64,000 nucleotides of DNA, taken from the NCBI GenBank assembly GCA_036925085.1, contig JAUPFP010000001.1, positions 5,869,722 through 5,933,721 on the forward strand, written 5' to 3'. Shown here in pieces: positions 19,834 to 31,915 of the stretch (position 1 is its first letter; every line of letters begins with the position of its first letter). A model generated the notes under the pieces. It was not told the origin of the DNA. It worked only from the letters and a program-made list of their open reading frames with translations, and ran no database searches. Made by a program: the position numbers and the translations under genes. This DNA comes from Brachycybe producta. Its lineage: Eukaryota > Arthropoda > Diplopoda > Playtdesmida > Andrognathidae.

Positions 19834-22059
19834 AGTGGCTAGTTTGTCTTGACAAGGGTGTTGGTTGGGACATGGTGCTTTCATCTCATCTTTGGAGGGG
19901 CTATTCAATTTCTTGCCTCTGGTTTTGTTCGCTTTCCTGGAGATTCACACAGGTCATGTATGTTTTAACCCCGAATATTAAGACAGCTATTTATAGTTGA
20001 CCGCCTTGCCTCTGGTGAGATTCAATCTCTTCCCCTCTTGTTGAATCTTCAACATCTGAGTGTTTTTGGCTCCTTTTTTTCCTCAGGTCTGTAGGTGAAG
20101 AAAATGAAGGTTTTTCTGTAAAGCCTTTCAATATCTTGCATCTTCCTTTTTTCAATGATGAGGTCTCAGTTCTTGGAAGTCCATCAACCTTCAAGTGTTA
20201 TGTACTTCACCAGTGTGGTGGTGACTTTCAGGTATATTAGACAACCACTGTGCTTGAGTTGCCTTGATTAGTTTTTTGACAGTGGGGATGCATTCTCTAT
20301 GTGGAAAAATGTAGTTCCTGAATAGCAACTAAATCTTTTCTCAATTTGGCAGCATGTGGATTTTGTCTCATAGCAGCTTATATTTCTGAATTGATGTCAG
20401 CAGGTTGCTGTTTTGGTTGGACAACTCACCATATGCCCTGTCTGGTAGCCTTTAAAGCAAGTGATTAGCTGGAGTTCTTTGGCATGACATTTGGTATAAC
20501 CCAGCTCAACTTCTTGTTCTCGGAGCTATTACTGGCATTATTGAACTGGTGTCAATTTAGAATTCTTATTCTGATAATATTCTAATAATGACCTTTGACC
20601 TTGGTCTTATTCTTCAGAAATATCTCAGTTTTCTTTTGTTGGTGGCATGCTGGAGGATTTCATTGATGTCTGTATGTGCACCATATAGGTGTTCATGCCG
20701 ATCCAGTAGTAAGCTGTCCTTAGGGTAGTGGCTAGCAGATTGTATTGAAATGATAAATCTGTATGAGATGACAAAATCTGCAACAAAGTTCTGAAAGGTT
20801 TTGCCAGCTTGCTTGTTCGTCCTCGGTTCCACAATCATCCTAATCTTTTGGCCAAGTAGCACAAACTCGTGTATGATTGTCTTTTAAGCTCGCTCCATGG
20901 AATACTCTTGTGCCCTTGTACAGAGCCAACCAACATACTGCATACTTCCTGAACAGTACCAAGTACCTGCCACACTGATAGCTAGCCCAATTGTGAACTA
21001 TGCATCATGCTCAATTTCTTTTACCAGCAGAATAATGTTGCCATCTTTGGTAAACTTGCTCATTCATAAATTGTGTGCCGCATTGCCTGTGCCCGCAATA
21101 TCCAAATCCTGCACAAGCATGGCGGCATGGTGTTCGGTTTTTGGCACAAATGTAATGAGGTAAATAGACCGGGTGTGGCAACTAGTTTTTTTAAACACAT
21201 GCATTAACAGGTATTTGTCATTTGCAGGTAACATACAAAATCACCAGTAATTGTGCTGGTGTCTGTTTATTGTAGACCTCATATGATTGGTGTTGTCGTT
21301 CTTAAAATTCATGTCACCTTTTTGCAAAGACTCATCCTCCGGATGATGAAGTGGATTTGTCTTCGGGTCCGATTGCGATGTCATCTGTGTTGAATTTCTG
21401 CTTGGTGTCTCTCAGCCATTAATGTCATATATTGAGAAGAAAAACTAGTAGCTAACAAATTAGCTTCTCCACACCTCCACCAAATTTTCTGCATACGTAC
21501 CTTACTACCTCACATTAGGTACTTGGAAGGGGGGCAAATAACCCTTTTTTGTAAATAGATTGACTTAACCGGCGTTTCTAATGCTGCTTCCATTCTGTTG
21601 CAGTTCAGATTTCTATGTGGTTGGAATTCAATGTTATGGAATTCAGTTTTTCCATGCTCAAATTTACTGTTAATCTTAATTTCAATTGTTTTTTTGTTGG
21701 TGTTATTCCATCTGTTTCAAGGTTCATTTTCTATATTCAATTTCATCATTATTCAAGATTGCATTGGTCTTATTTTTTATTCAGCTTTCACTTGATTGCT
21801 TTTCTTTGTACTTCAGTGTCTTCAGTTAGTATTGCCTATCTGCTTCTGCACTGGTCTAGGGTTAAATGTTTGGCTCATATCTTATCAGTGTGGTTTGGTT
21901 TATTCTGATAAAAGTAAGAAGCCACTGGAAAAGTTATCTACCTGACTGTTCTGTCCATTGAATTGTGGTAAAAGGTTAATAACTTTTCATTATCTCAAAC
22001 TTCCACACAGTAGTTCCACTTGAATTCCAAGGGTTTGTCTCAAAGAAATTTAGAATTGC
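19834..22059. other. unassigned degenerate sequence, possible retroelement body
   Basis: Base composition is more balanced than the flanking AT-rich DNA. On the minus strand, interrupted frames between about 19990 and 21180 stay open for 60-80 codons at a time, broken by a few stops. I cannot match them to a family. Plus-strand frames over the same bases (20897-21163) are equally open, so coding strand is uncertain. The stretch 21180-22060 shows nothing. Confidence 0.3.
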
Positions 22060-22480
22060 TCCTCAAATTACTTAATTACTACTAATTTTGCAACTTCATC
22101 ACTTGGAAATTGATGTCCTGGAGGTGTTTCTTTAGCTCATGGAACAAAAAGTAATTGCTGGTGGCCAGGTTGGGATTGTAGGATAACTTCAAAACTGCAG
22201 TTGTGAATTGTGGTCTGCACTTTGCTGGCAGTGAAAATGTGTTCATTGTCATGGGGCAGCACACATGTATTCTACAAGACCTTTAGAATCCCAAAAAATG
22301 TGTCCATCAGCTTTCCAGCTGATGGCAAAGTGTGGAGTTTTTTTGGAGGCAGTGAACTTAAGTGCGGCCACTTCATAAATTATTGTTTTGTTTCCAGTGG
22401 TGAGTCCCGGTTTCATGTCTGGTCACACTATGTGAGAAAGTTCAGATTCTCCTTGAAGAGGGTCAACTTCACATAAGATG
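22060..22480 (-). pseudogene. mariner transposase fragment (C-terminal catalytic part)
   Basis: Read on the minus strand in shifting frames, the segment has a lysine-proline-rich lead-in, 'PSAGK', 'FWDSKG' and then a tail with 'LATSNYFLFHELKKHL'. These are the conserved words of the mariner catalytic domain (the second aspartate block and the 'S-P-D-L-A-P-S-D-Y-x-L-F' block, here with D to N changes). At least two frameshifts and stops separate the pieces. No TIR found. Clearly dead. Confidence 0.75.
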
Positions 22481-22893
22481 ATATCTCCACTTTGTAATGG
22501 AGTCAGCATGCTGGGCACCCAAGGAGAACTCACTTTGGACACCCCGAATTTTTCATGAAGGATGCACAAAACGCTTGGTATCTATGTCTAAATATTTTAA
22601 ATTCAAGTACTTGAGTTATGGAAAGAGTAACGATTAGTATTCATTTGTGTCGTGTAGCCAACTACTGGGGACCATGTAGCGTTCACTCGTGTAAACATTG
22701 TGCATTTTTATATTTTGGCTTGTACCACGAGATCAGAATTGTGAGATGTGGTCTCAAAGGTTTCCATGCTGGTTGGTGACCCCAAGTATGGATCTGATAT
22801 ACAGTAGTTTCAGCTTGGAATAGTTTAGTTGGTCAGGAAAAAGCTTGCTTTTTAAAGCCAGGATTGAACCAGGAACCATTGCTACATGTAGTA

Positions 22894-25134
22894 TTAGGGT
22901 GGTCCCTTGATATATATGGTAATTTTTAAATGCAAATATTTCATGTTCTGACCCCCCAGAATTGTTCTCCCAACCAAAAAAATAGTCTACATAAAAGTTT
23001 ATAAATTTTAATTGATATTTAGAGGTAGCTCAATGAATTCAAAGTTTTCGTAATAGCGTAATCATTATGTATTCTCCTAAAATGTATATACCATTGTTTA
23101 TCTAGTGTCACTAATATTGAAATAATTAGAATGAACTATTTTGTATACATAAGTTACAATTAAAACACAACAATGTAATTTATGCACATTTTATTAACAT
23201 TGGACCAAACATGTAATGACTACAAAGTAGCTAATGTAGTCTTTTTGCAATCTGGATAACGACTAGAATGTTCTTTCACAACTTGAAGCAAATACTGTTT
23301 CTGATCTTCATTTTTTGTTAATATTGGATTGTACTCTTTCATCAATGCCACACCTCTTTCAGCATTGTCATTCACAACTTGTAAATGTTTTATGATATCC
23401 TTAGCTTGCTTGTAGTCTTCTCGCAGATGCCATATCTTTGGATCATGTTCTAAGAACCTTTTGGAAATGCCAAGATGGTCAAATAAGTGCATTGAGTTCT
23501 TCGATACAAAGTCTTCTATTCTCATATTAACGGAGCCACTGGCATTTTTGGATTCTCTTCAGAGGCTGATCTGCACCTTCCTTTTCATAAAGATATTTTA
23601 GCATTGCCTGTTTTGATTTGATTGGCACACTGTCATCAAAAAATGCCAATCCAACTAGTTCCTCACTTAAGTACCAAAAATGTCCCTCAAATTTCTTGCA
23701 AGTAACATTGGATATTGAAGGATTGATTTTTTTATAATCTCTAAGCTTTTGCAGAAGCTGTTGATCATTGAAAGCTGCAGTAATGGGAAGTGGGGCAGTG
23801 AACCAAGCCTTGATGTAGACATAAACAAGAAAGACACATATGTTGCATAGTCCTTTTTTTTCTCTTGCAGTGAGAGTAAACTGGTTACGAAACAGCCACA
23901 TTTTTAGTGAGTATATTGCTTTGGACATTCATCTTGCATGATGTACAGCCCCAGGGGCTAAAAATCGCACACCTCGTGGTGGTGTACCTCCCAGAAAGAT
24001 AATAGCTAATTCTAAACATTCTCTGTAATTATCTCTGATTTTAGTGTCAGTTTGTTGAAGCTGGTTAGTACAGAATTCAATGACATTGTCTTTTTCATCT
24101 TTCATCACAAGCTGTACAGTTTCACTGCTGTCTAAAGACATGTAAGATGACTGATCTATTTTAACCCAGAATTGCGTGAATCGCTTGAATATGGTTACAT
24201 CAGGGCCAGAAAAGGTACAACCCATGGCTTCATTAAATGCACTAGCAAGAACAAGTTCTAAGATATGGTGACGACATGAAAAGTACAGAAGATCCTTCTG
24301 CAATTTCTGCTCTAACAGAATACAAGTTCCATTTCTGTGACCTGTGTTGCTAAATGTTGTATCGAAGCACATAGCTTTCACTTGATCGACAACATCCCAT
24401 TCTTTAAGGAAATCTGCAACAGCAGTTGCCTGACACCCCCAGTGCCTGCCTGCAACTTAGGCACACCTAGAAGCTGGTTAACACCTAAAACCTGAAACAA
24501 TCACAGGAAGCCGACCTTTTTCTCTCTGTGCAAGTAGAAAATACTTGTCTTCTAGAATAGTAATCATTGTGAGGGCATCCTTATGAGCAATGTCAAATAA
24601 ATTATCGAGGTCATCTTTAAACTGACTCTCATGACTTTGCTGAACAGCACTTTTCCTATTACAATTTTTTTTCAGTTTGACCCACTTCTCATGAAGCTGT
24701 TCTGTCTTCTTAACACAATCCTGTTCATGTCTTATGGGAATCCAGGCTTTTTCCAAAAATACTGCAGCTTCTTTTACAGCACTACGGGAACTTTCACGGA
24801 TTGTCTTTTTTAAGGTTCGGTGGTGATAAAAAATATACTGAGCACTTGTTTATTAGAGGGTAACTTTGATCCCTTGATAGAGGTCTCTTCTGGCCCAATA
24901 AGCCATAAAGTATTGGTTTTTCTGGTTGCAGTAGCCATAACTATTAATTTTTCACTTTACCTGCAATAATAGAGAAAAATCATAAAAAATAAAGAATTTC
25001 ATATTCATTGAGCTACCCCTAAATATTGCTTGACTGTAATATAACTTTGCACAACATAATTTTATACATAATAGAACAACATGGGAGGGTCAGACAAAGA
25101 CTTTTAAAAACTTAAAAAATAAGGACCACCCTAA
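22894..25134. mobile_element. 2.24-kb DNA transposon with TTAGGGTGGTCC TIRs and 7-bp duplication
   Basis: Begins TTAGGGTGGTCCCTT and ends AAGGACCACCCTAA. Both sides are flanked by 'tgtagta' (22887-22893 and 25135-25141), a perfect 7-bp target duplication. Subterminal similarity continues inward ('gaggtagctcaatgaat' left; 'attcattgagctacccc' right). It contains one decayed minus-strand transposase-like gene (23220-24756). A 7-bp duplication is unusual and leaves the superfamily open. Confidence 0.85.
23220..24756 (-). pseudogene. decayed transposase-like gene of the TTAGGG-TIR element
   Basis: Four consecutive minus-strand segments: 24756-24478, 24381-23929, 23928-23527 and 23525-23220. Notable words are 'AMCFDTTFSNTG', 'YFSCRHHILELVL' (resembling the catalytic C/H-rich block of hAT-like RNase-H-fold transposases), 'FLGGTPPRGVRFLAPGAVHH' and 'NDNAERGVAL' near the C-terminus. 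I recall these words from a family widely copied in invertebrate genomes but cannot name its superfamily. Defects: an H-A-R-stop (probably TGG to TGA) at 23929-23931, a frameshift near 23526, and frame breaks near 24400-24470. Size and position fit the transposase of the surrounding element. Confidence 0.7.
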
Positions 25135-25141
25135 TGTAGTA

Positions 25142-27450
25142 TGCATGCGGCTTGATGCATAATTTTACTCTGGCATACTGCAAATGTAACTCATGCATAA
25201 TGTATATTCTTTATAATTCAAGTGGAACAAATGGATGATGCATGCTGCAGCATTGTTCACCTTTACAATGGAGTGATCAACCAAAACATTGCTTGAAGAC
25301 TAGGAGGGACAGAAACAACACAAATAAATTTGATACAGCATAAAACAGTTTACAGCTCCCAGTGAATAGCAATGGCACATGCTGCAAGATGGCCCTGCTT
25401 TTTCTGGTGATAGAAAATGGATCATCACATTTGACTGCAATCTTTATTGCCTATACTTGTTCCTGTATTCTGATCAGTGTCATATGAATTGCTCAAAACT
25501 GATTTGCTCATATACAGGGTATAATGAAAAAAGTACCAGGACTCATTTTTTAAAAAACTACAGGACCTCTTTCCATGGCTACACTCGTTAATGTTATTCC
25601 TCAGTGTTCATCTAATTCCATAAATAGATAATGCATGCCAAGTTTTGTATCATTAGGACTATTTAGGGGTTGCAACCACATAACCTTTTGATTGAGTTTT
25701 AAAAAACATGTAAACATCGCAGAATTTAATTCCTTTAATTCACATACACAATGTTTGGTGTCAATTTCACTTCACTATTAATATTAACTACACGACAAAA
25801 TCCGCACACCCTTCACTTATGTGCTAAGCTGTCCTTAGAAGAGATAGGATTTCCTTTTCGATGTAGTTCCACTAGGTGCAGAAAGTACTGCTTATGTGCC
25901 TCATCTTTCATCAGTGTGATTATCGACAAGTGCAGACAACAATTGGCAGACAATGCCACATTTGAGGTGGTCAGTGGTATGGCATATAGGGCAACAGCCT
26001 ACCAAAGACAAATCAACATAAAAGATGGGACATGTTCCATTTTCCTCAAAATTTTTTCTGCAGTTAGGTGAGGTACCTGTACATGGATGTGCACACAAAC
26101 TGCTAATTAGTTGCATGATTTAGTGTTTACATCTGAATGGTGGGCATTTAAACACATTTTCAACCACTCACAGAATGACTGCCATGTGCTCTTGGGGTTT
26201 GTTGGCCTCACATCTGACACTGTCTGTCATGTGTGCTGACCATGCTACAATAGTCCATCACAGATTGTCATCAGCACTCACCCCTATAGTGCTGGATCAT
26301 GGTGACTCCCATCTTGTTGCAATCGTTCAGTCTTCATTTTTACATGTTTCTTCTGGACACAGCTTGTACATTGGGTTCTGAGGCTAGTGACTGGGTTCCT
26401 TTTGCAACGGCTTGAGGCATATGTTAGCTTGAGTTTGACCTTTCCCACTGGGGTTCATACTAACAAACAGGAGCTTCTGAAGTCCTCTACCCAAGGGGTC
26501 AGGATTGCGATACATTTACTTTTTCTCCGATGGACTGGCAGGAGTTTACTGTTGCAGTGCAAAAAAAAGGGTGCGGCATTCATCACGAAACTAACCATAC
26601 CTTCTGCTGCAACCATCACTCGACAGGCCTTTGGTAACCTCTGGACAGTACTTTATGAAAGGAAAATTATACAGAATACAGCCAATGTTTCAAGTCAATT
26701 GTGACTCATCTTCATAGCTAAAAACACGAGTGAAAAATCTAAATTGTTTTGGCTTTTTTCAGCTTTGGCTTCCGCTTGTGTTGGGATCTGCATTGTTCAT
26801 TGCTTGAAAACGATCGTGATGGATGTTCAAGCTCTGGTTAATGAGCATCTCCTTAATGTGATGAACCAAGATCTTGAAGAGTACTTTACCTTTCGACGGT
26901 AGCCGTGAGCAACATAAGTAGTTGGCTTTTTGATGAGCCTGACACTGACATTAATGTGTGGAATCTACCATTAAAATACTATACAAGATGGCAATGTTTG
27001 ACATATGGCTTATTGTTTAATATATGGCTTATTGTTTAATACATGACCAATTACACATGTGACTGGCTGTGTCGTATGCCATTGCAACCTTTAAAACGTC
27101 GACTGTTCTAGCTAGGTTTTAACCCATATACGACCAAACAATAATTGCCTGATCAATTTTGTAAATTTCACTGAAATCTTATGAAATGGGTGTAAAACAG
27201 CACATGTATTTTGAAAAATAATAAAAGTGTATTTTTAGGTATAAATAAATACAGGGCTTCTTTAAAAACTACGTTGGGCCATCGATGTGAAAGATTGCAA
27301 AAACATTGAAATACTATTTAGTATGAAATTTTATAAAACAGTCACAAACTGTGCACAATTGTGATGTTACATTTAGTGTACTGCCATGTTGACTTCGTGC
27401 AAATTTTGCACCTCAACTGATGTTCAATTATGACAGAAGTGTCCAGAAGG
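25142..27450. other. unassigned stretch between two transposons
   Basis: No recognisable gene. Composition is mixed and probably old repeat debris. A cysteine-rich minus-strand frame at 25901-26116 and a plus-strand frame at 26387-26704 have no motif I recognise. A direct repeat of 'gcttattgtttaata' occurs near 27008 and 27027. Confidence 0.35.
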
Positions 27451-27453
27451 TCT

Positions 27454-28171
27454 TCAACCCACACTTAATGGAATGTTTTTAGGTGTTCTTTGTGACTTAG
27501 ATCTACTTGTACTTCCATCCTTCAAATATGATCTTGCCAGGTGTCGTGTGAAATCCTGTAGGTCCATGTCGTTGCCATTGACCAATCGATAGATCGTTGC
27601 CATTGACCAATCGATAGATCGTTGCCATTGACCAATCGATAGATCGTTGCCATTGACCAATCGATAGATCGTTGCCATTGACCAATCGATAGATCGTTGC
27701 CATTGACCAATTGATAGATCGTTGCCATTGACCAATCGATAGATCGTTGCCATTGACCAATCGATAGATCGTTGCCATTGACCAATCGATAGATCGTTGC
27801 CATTGACCAATCGATAGATCGTTGCCATTGACCAATCGATAGATCGTTGCCATTGACCAATCGATAGATTCTAAATGCATTTACAACTTGTACTTAGTAT
27901 TTGTGTGAAAAGCACCCAATACCATTTTTTCTCTCGAATTGAAATTTTATAGGCATTCACATCCTGGTCATGATGATCAACACCTCCTGTGTTGTGGTCG
28001 TTGAATAGATACTTTCTTTTTCTTGAACAGACCATCTCGTGACAAGACTGAATGGTTCTACAGTATCATAATTTGTGGCAACAAACGTCTTTCCAAGCCA
28101 CACAAGATTTCGTTGTTACTATGAAATTGTTGATCCAGTGCTCCACATTCCTTTTTGGGAAGCCGTGGACA
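27454..28171 (-). pseudogene. piggyBac transposase, C-terminal part (split gene)
   Basis: Minus-strand pieces correspond to the C-terminal third of PGBD-type transposases: a 'W-S-V-Q-E-K' piece, a 'GGVDHHDQ' piece, 'REKKWY', then, after the minisatellite, 'DMDLQDFTRHLARSYL'. These words match the family's 'G-G-V-D-x-x-D-Q', 'R-x-K-K-W-W' and 'L-x-x-F-R-x-x-I-A' blocks. The upstream part of the same gene lies at 31916-32690; the hAT element 28172-31907 separates them. Frameshifts and stops make it non-functional. Confidence 0.75.
27571..27870. repeat. 25-bp minisatellite, 12 copies, inside the piggyBac coding sequence
   Basis: Unit 'gttgccattgaccaatcgat' plus 'agatc', 12 uninterrupted copies (12 x 25 = 300 bp) with one variant (ttgatag, near 27711). 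Because 25 is not a multiple of 3, each strand cycles through three frames every 75 bp. On the minus strand all three frames stay open, reading 'IYRLVNGND', 'LSIGQWQRS' and 'IDWSMAT'. The first of these runs straight into the piggyBac words 'MDLQDF', so the unit is a multiplied piece of the transposase gene. Confidence 0.93.
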
Positions 28172-28443
28172 CAGGGCCGGATTAAGACGAAAGCCTGATG
28201 CTGCAGTGCAAAAAAGGCCTATTTATTTTTGGCATTGGTGCATGTGCTTGCACTGCATTCTACACTCACCGTACAAGGAGCCTTAATTGCTTGCGACACA
28301 ACCAGTCAGCCTTTATTGAACATGAATAATAATGACGTATTATCGTAACAACTCGAGATTAACATCAAGCTATGTAACATCAACATTCAATAGCAATTGT
28401 CTGAAAAGTGCACTTCATGCAGAAAAGGCTAAACCAGATCAAC

Positions 28444-30640
28444 TTATATTGCTGTTTTTCGAGCCTTGGCAAGCGCGAATTCTTCGATCGTGTCAGTGAA
28501 GTCAAGGTTGCACAGCAGCTCATGCTCAATGCTCATAAGCGCCAGCGTGCTTAGCCTTTCCTGCTCCATTGAGGACCGCAGCTCTCCTTTGACTATTCCC
28601 AACTTTGAGAAGCTCCGCTCGCTGGAGGAATTAGACACCATCATGCACAGATGCGCAACCCAATCTCGATGACAAAAGCCTGTACATGGTAAGCTCTGCT
28701 GATTTGTTCATTCTCCGGTTTCTGAGTGCGCATAAATGCAGCAAACTGTATCAGCTCAGCCACCAGTTTCTTCCAAGTCATCTGGATACGAGCAAACGAG
28801 ATTCTTAGCTTTGTCCTCGATCTGCTCAATGCTCAATGATGTTAGCTCCGAGAGAAATCCGAATGTTTTACAAATATTGTCACATGCCTTCATCCGCTTT
28901 TCCAGTTCAACTAACACTGTCGATCATGACCAGATAGATACGTCTGAGTTTTGAACGTTTCCCTTGGGTTGAGGTCTGCTTCGTTTGCAGCTCCTTCATC
29001 AGGCATTCGCTTTCGCTGAGGGCCTCGACGGTGCTCAGCCTTGTATTCGCCATGTTGAACCTTTTCGGTCGCCATCTGCTCATACATGTCAAATCTGTCC
29101 CGCACAAACTGAACCGTGTTGACCAGTGATGCCATCAAGCCAGTTGCCGTATTCAGGCTGACTGTAGTATCTTCGAGGCTAATAATTGTGCTGTTGAGAC
29201 GGCCAAGGATATCGTTCCAGGCAGTCGCCATAACTGCATGTTCACACCACCGGGTTCCATGCAAACCCTTGAGCGTCAGCCTGTATCTATTCTTTAGTTG
29301 CTGCCAGCAATATGTTGAGCCAGACAGAAAAACATATAGTCCATTGACAAAATCAAAAAACCTGGTACAGCCACTGCAGCTTTCAACAGCCTGATCGCCT
29401 ACCAGGTTTAGGCTGTAGTTACAGCATGGAATAAAAGTGGCGTATTTACACTCGCTTCACAATTGCCTGGACACCATTGTACTGTCCTGACATTGTCATA
29501 CGACTGGCCTCTGCAGTTAGTGATATCCAAGCCTTTTCCTTCAGAAAGTTCAGAAGTATGCTAGCCATGTGCTCTGCCGTGTGTCTCATCATAGGCATGA
29601 ATGTCAGGAACCGTTCAACTGGACTCGACGCCGACGGCAGAACATATTGGATAACAATCGTTAGCTGATCTAGGTGTGATACATCAGGTGTCGAGTCAAT
29701 CGAGACAGAGAAATACTTCGCCTCCTTGGCTTCTTTCAGGATGGTATCTTGCACCTTTTGTCCCATGAGCTTCACCAGTTCCTCACAAATTGTGGATGAC
29801 AAATAGGAAGCGTGACCTTTCCCGCGGTTCGCATAGTTTGTAATATGGCTAGCCAGCAGAGTATCACACTCCGCCAACAGCTCAATGATGCCAAGGTAGT
29901 TACCAGTATGAGCCGAACCTATGATATCTGTGCCCCTTATAGCAAGACCATGCTCAGCTAGGAATATCAGAACGTCGATGAGCCGCTTCACAATCTGGCG
30001 CCAGTAACACTGCTGTCCCTCGACCTGTTCAGCGGCTAGGTAGTCAACATGACCTGCCTCTGTCGGCTAGCAAAGGACAACATAGCCTCGCGATGACCAT
30101 CGCTGCTTTCATGCATTTTTATTCTGGATATGCCTGCCCTCCAGTTGTCAAAACCTCCAGAAACAAACTTGGTTGCTTGAACAGCACTGCCGCCTAACAA
30201 CTTTCATGCAAAGCAGAACACCTTCCCTGTCGAAGGCAAGTAGCACAACCATTGTCTATAGGATTTTTCGCCATTGAGCGGATGCGTACACACGAAGGTC
30301 TTTGTACATCGATGTTGGAACGACTCGCCTGGGTATCGTCTGGCACTTTTCAAACTTTGATTCAATGCATTGGCAGTCTTTTGGACCTTTCTTGGCCCAA
30401 TATTCTCGAGTGTCGGCATTGATTTCACCCCACTGTCCCAAATCATTGGTGAAGTCATCCAGCGTCGGCGCTAGTGCTTCAGCGATAGCGTCTCCTTTCA
30501 CCTATTCTTTTTCCACTGAACTTTCCCGCTCTTTATTCTCTCTTGCCTCAACAGGTCCATCTTGCTTGGCCAGGTCAGGCTGGTTTTCAGGAGCACTCCA
30601 ACTCGCAATCGCATCCGATGCAGACGATTGAGACGAAGAT
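28444..30640 (-). pseudogene. hAT transposase of the ZMYM1-like (TTF zinc finger, DUF4371) type
   Basis: In N-to-C order on the minus strand: a TTF-type zinc-finger lead ('NGEKSYRQWLCYLPSTGKVF', about 30270-30210), a DUF4371-like region (29991-29446, with 'YFSVSIDSTPDVSHLDQLT', the first catalytic-aspartate block), a middle part with 'GTRWCEHA' (29264-28911), and a hAT C-terminal dimerisation domain ('SERSFSKLGIVKGELRSSM', about 28620-28560). Several frameshifts and stops separate them. Transposase of the surrounding 28172-31907 element; now dead. Related host genes (ZMYM1-type) arose from this kind of transposase, but the TIRs and target duplication here say transposon. Confidence 0.85.
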
Positions 30641-30831
30641 GCTCATACTTTGAAGTATAAACTCAATTTTGGAATTTTCTCCAAAAGCTTTTCTTCAGCT
30701 GCTTCTTTCCTTTTCTTTTTCGCTTTATCCCATCCACTGAGTCTGAGTTGAGACGTCATAGCAAGCTTGCACGAAACCGAACAATAATAAATTTTTTTTA
30801 TTAATCTTTATATACTCGTATGTATTTATAA

Positions 30832-31032
30832 CAGTGCCATCTTAATGGTGGGGGCCAACTGGGACCTGGCCCAGGGCCTCTGTCTAAAGTAGGGCCAGGG
30901 CCATATTTTTAAAATTTTAATTTCAATTTATCTTACATCAAACACATTTTACTATTTGAGTTTATTTGTAAGACATGGTTGGGTGCCTAAAAGAAATCTA
31001 GTGCCAGGGGCCACGAAAGACAGACGGCCCTG
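30832..31032. mobile_element. 201-bp hAT-type MITE nested in the hAT element
   Basis: Starts CAGTGCCATCTTAATGG, ends AGACAGACGGCCCTG, with 'gggggcc' / 'ggggccac' words inside each end. Flanked by a perfect 8-bp duplication 'atttataa' (30824-30831 and 31033-31040). No coding content. It is the third level of nesting here: MITE in hAT in piggyBac. Confidence 0.85.
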
Positions 31033-31667
31033 ATTTATAATTCTTTTCAAAAACATTAAAAAAAGTAAAATGTTATGAATCTATGTAAAGTTTATTTTTA
31101 TTGTGGCACATCTAATTTTTAGAATTAACTAATTTGGCACATTCATTGAAAAGTTTGGCCACCACTGCTCTGGAGATATTGCTTCAAAGTGACTCTTGAG
31201 GCCGGGTAAAAATTTGTCCACAATTTAAATTTAATAATAGAGCAGAATCTTGTTGACGATTTTAAACATTCTAAACATCCATGCTGGGCTCGCGGGCGGC
31301 GGGCGTGCTTTTAGTTTTACCTTTACAGATAACCATTTAAATAGCCATCAATTTTTACTTTACAACTAACTTTCAAGGTGAAAAAATTACTACGTGGCAC
31401 TTACCGAACAATAATAGTGTCAAGTTGACTCAAGGTTCCCCAAGATATTGCAAAAAACGCAGTTAAATCTTAGACTATTACTACTACTATACAGTTTTCC
31501 AACTATGGTATATGAACATGAATAGTAAGTCAAGTTTTGGACGCTTGTGCTATGTGTTCATTTTGTAGCTATGTAGGGTGTACTTTTATATATTAGTATA
31601 AAAAGTATGGCCGATGAAGAACTACACAGGCATAGCCTCATAGATACTATCTATAGGAGGCTATGAC

Positions 31668-31790
31668 ACAGACAATTAGAAATCGGGAGTGACGAACAGA
31701 AGTTGCCTCCGCCCTTTTTATGACGAAGGCAACTTCTAATTGGTTGGTTATGTACCTGACGCCACATCAATCAACGTTGAACCACAAAAA
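31668..31790. mobile_element. half copy of the GACAGG/ACAGG-TIR MITE
   Basis: 'acagacaattagaaatcggg' is followed by 'cgccctttttatgacgaagg' and 'caacttctaattggttggtt', matching the left half of the 5573-5762 MITE. The right half is missing at this spot. It lies inside the hAT element near its right end. Confidence 0.65.
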
Positions 31791-31915
31791 ATAACTTATT
31801 ACTCACGATTTTTTTTAAAAAATGTGTTTTCATCTGGACGGCTGGGATTATTTCAGGAATGGGCCTAATGCTGCAGCATCAATAGCACCCACCTTAATCC
31901 GGCACTGAGTGGACA

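Larger units (their letters stand above)
28172..31907. mobile_element. 3.7-kb hAT element inserted into the piggyBac gene
   Basis: Starts CAGGGCCGGATTAAG and ends CTTAATCCGGCACTG. The flanks '(c)gtggaca' (28164-28171) and '(a)gtggaca' (31908-31915) form an 8-bp duplication with one mismatch. It contains a decayed minus-strand DUF4371/dimerisation-domain transposase (28444-30640), a nested MITE (30832-31032) and other repeat scraps. Removing it rejoins the two halves of the piggyBac pseudogene. Confidence 0.9.

Noticed and set aside
22850..22886. 'ggattgaacc' as a tRNA or SINE B-box (minus strand)
   Set aside because: No A-box at the right distance and no cloverleaf could be drawn.
19133..25134. 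TTAGGG words as telomeric or interstitial telomere repeats
   Set aside because: Each occurs once at an inverted-repeat end, not in tandem; they are transposon termini.
25742..26116. Cys-rich frames on both strands as a small gene
   Set aside because: Neither strand gives a known zinc-finger spacing, and there are no splice or start signals of quality.
27571..27870. CRISPR-like array of short direct repeats
   Set aside because: Repeats are contiguous with no spacers and lie inside a transposase gene in a eukaryotic genome; it is a minisatellite.
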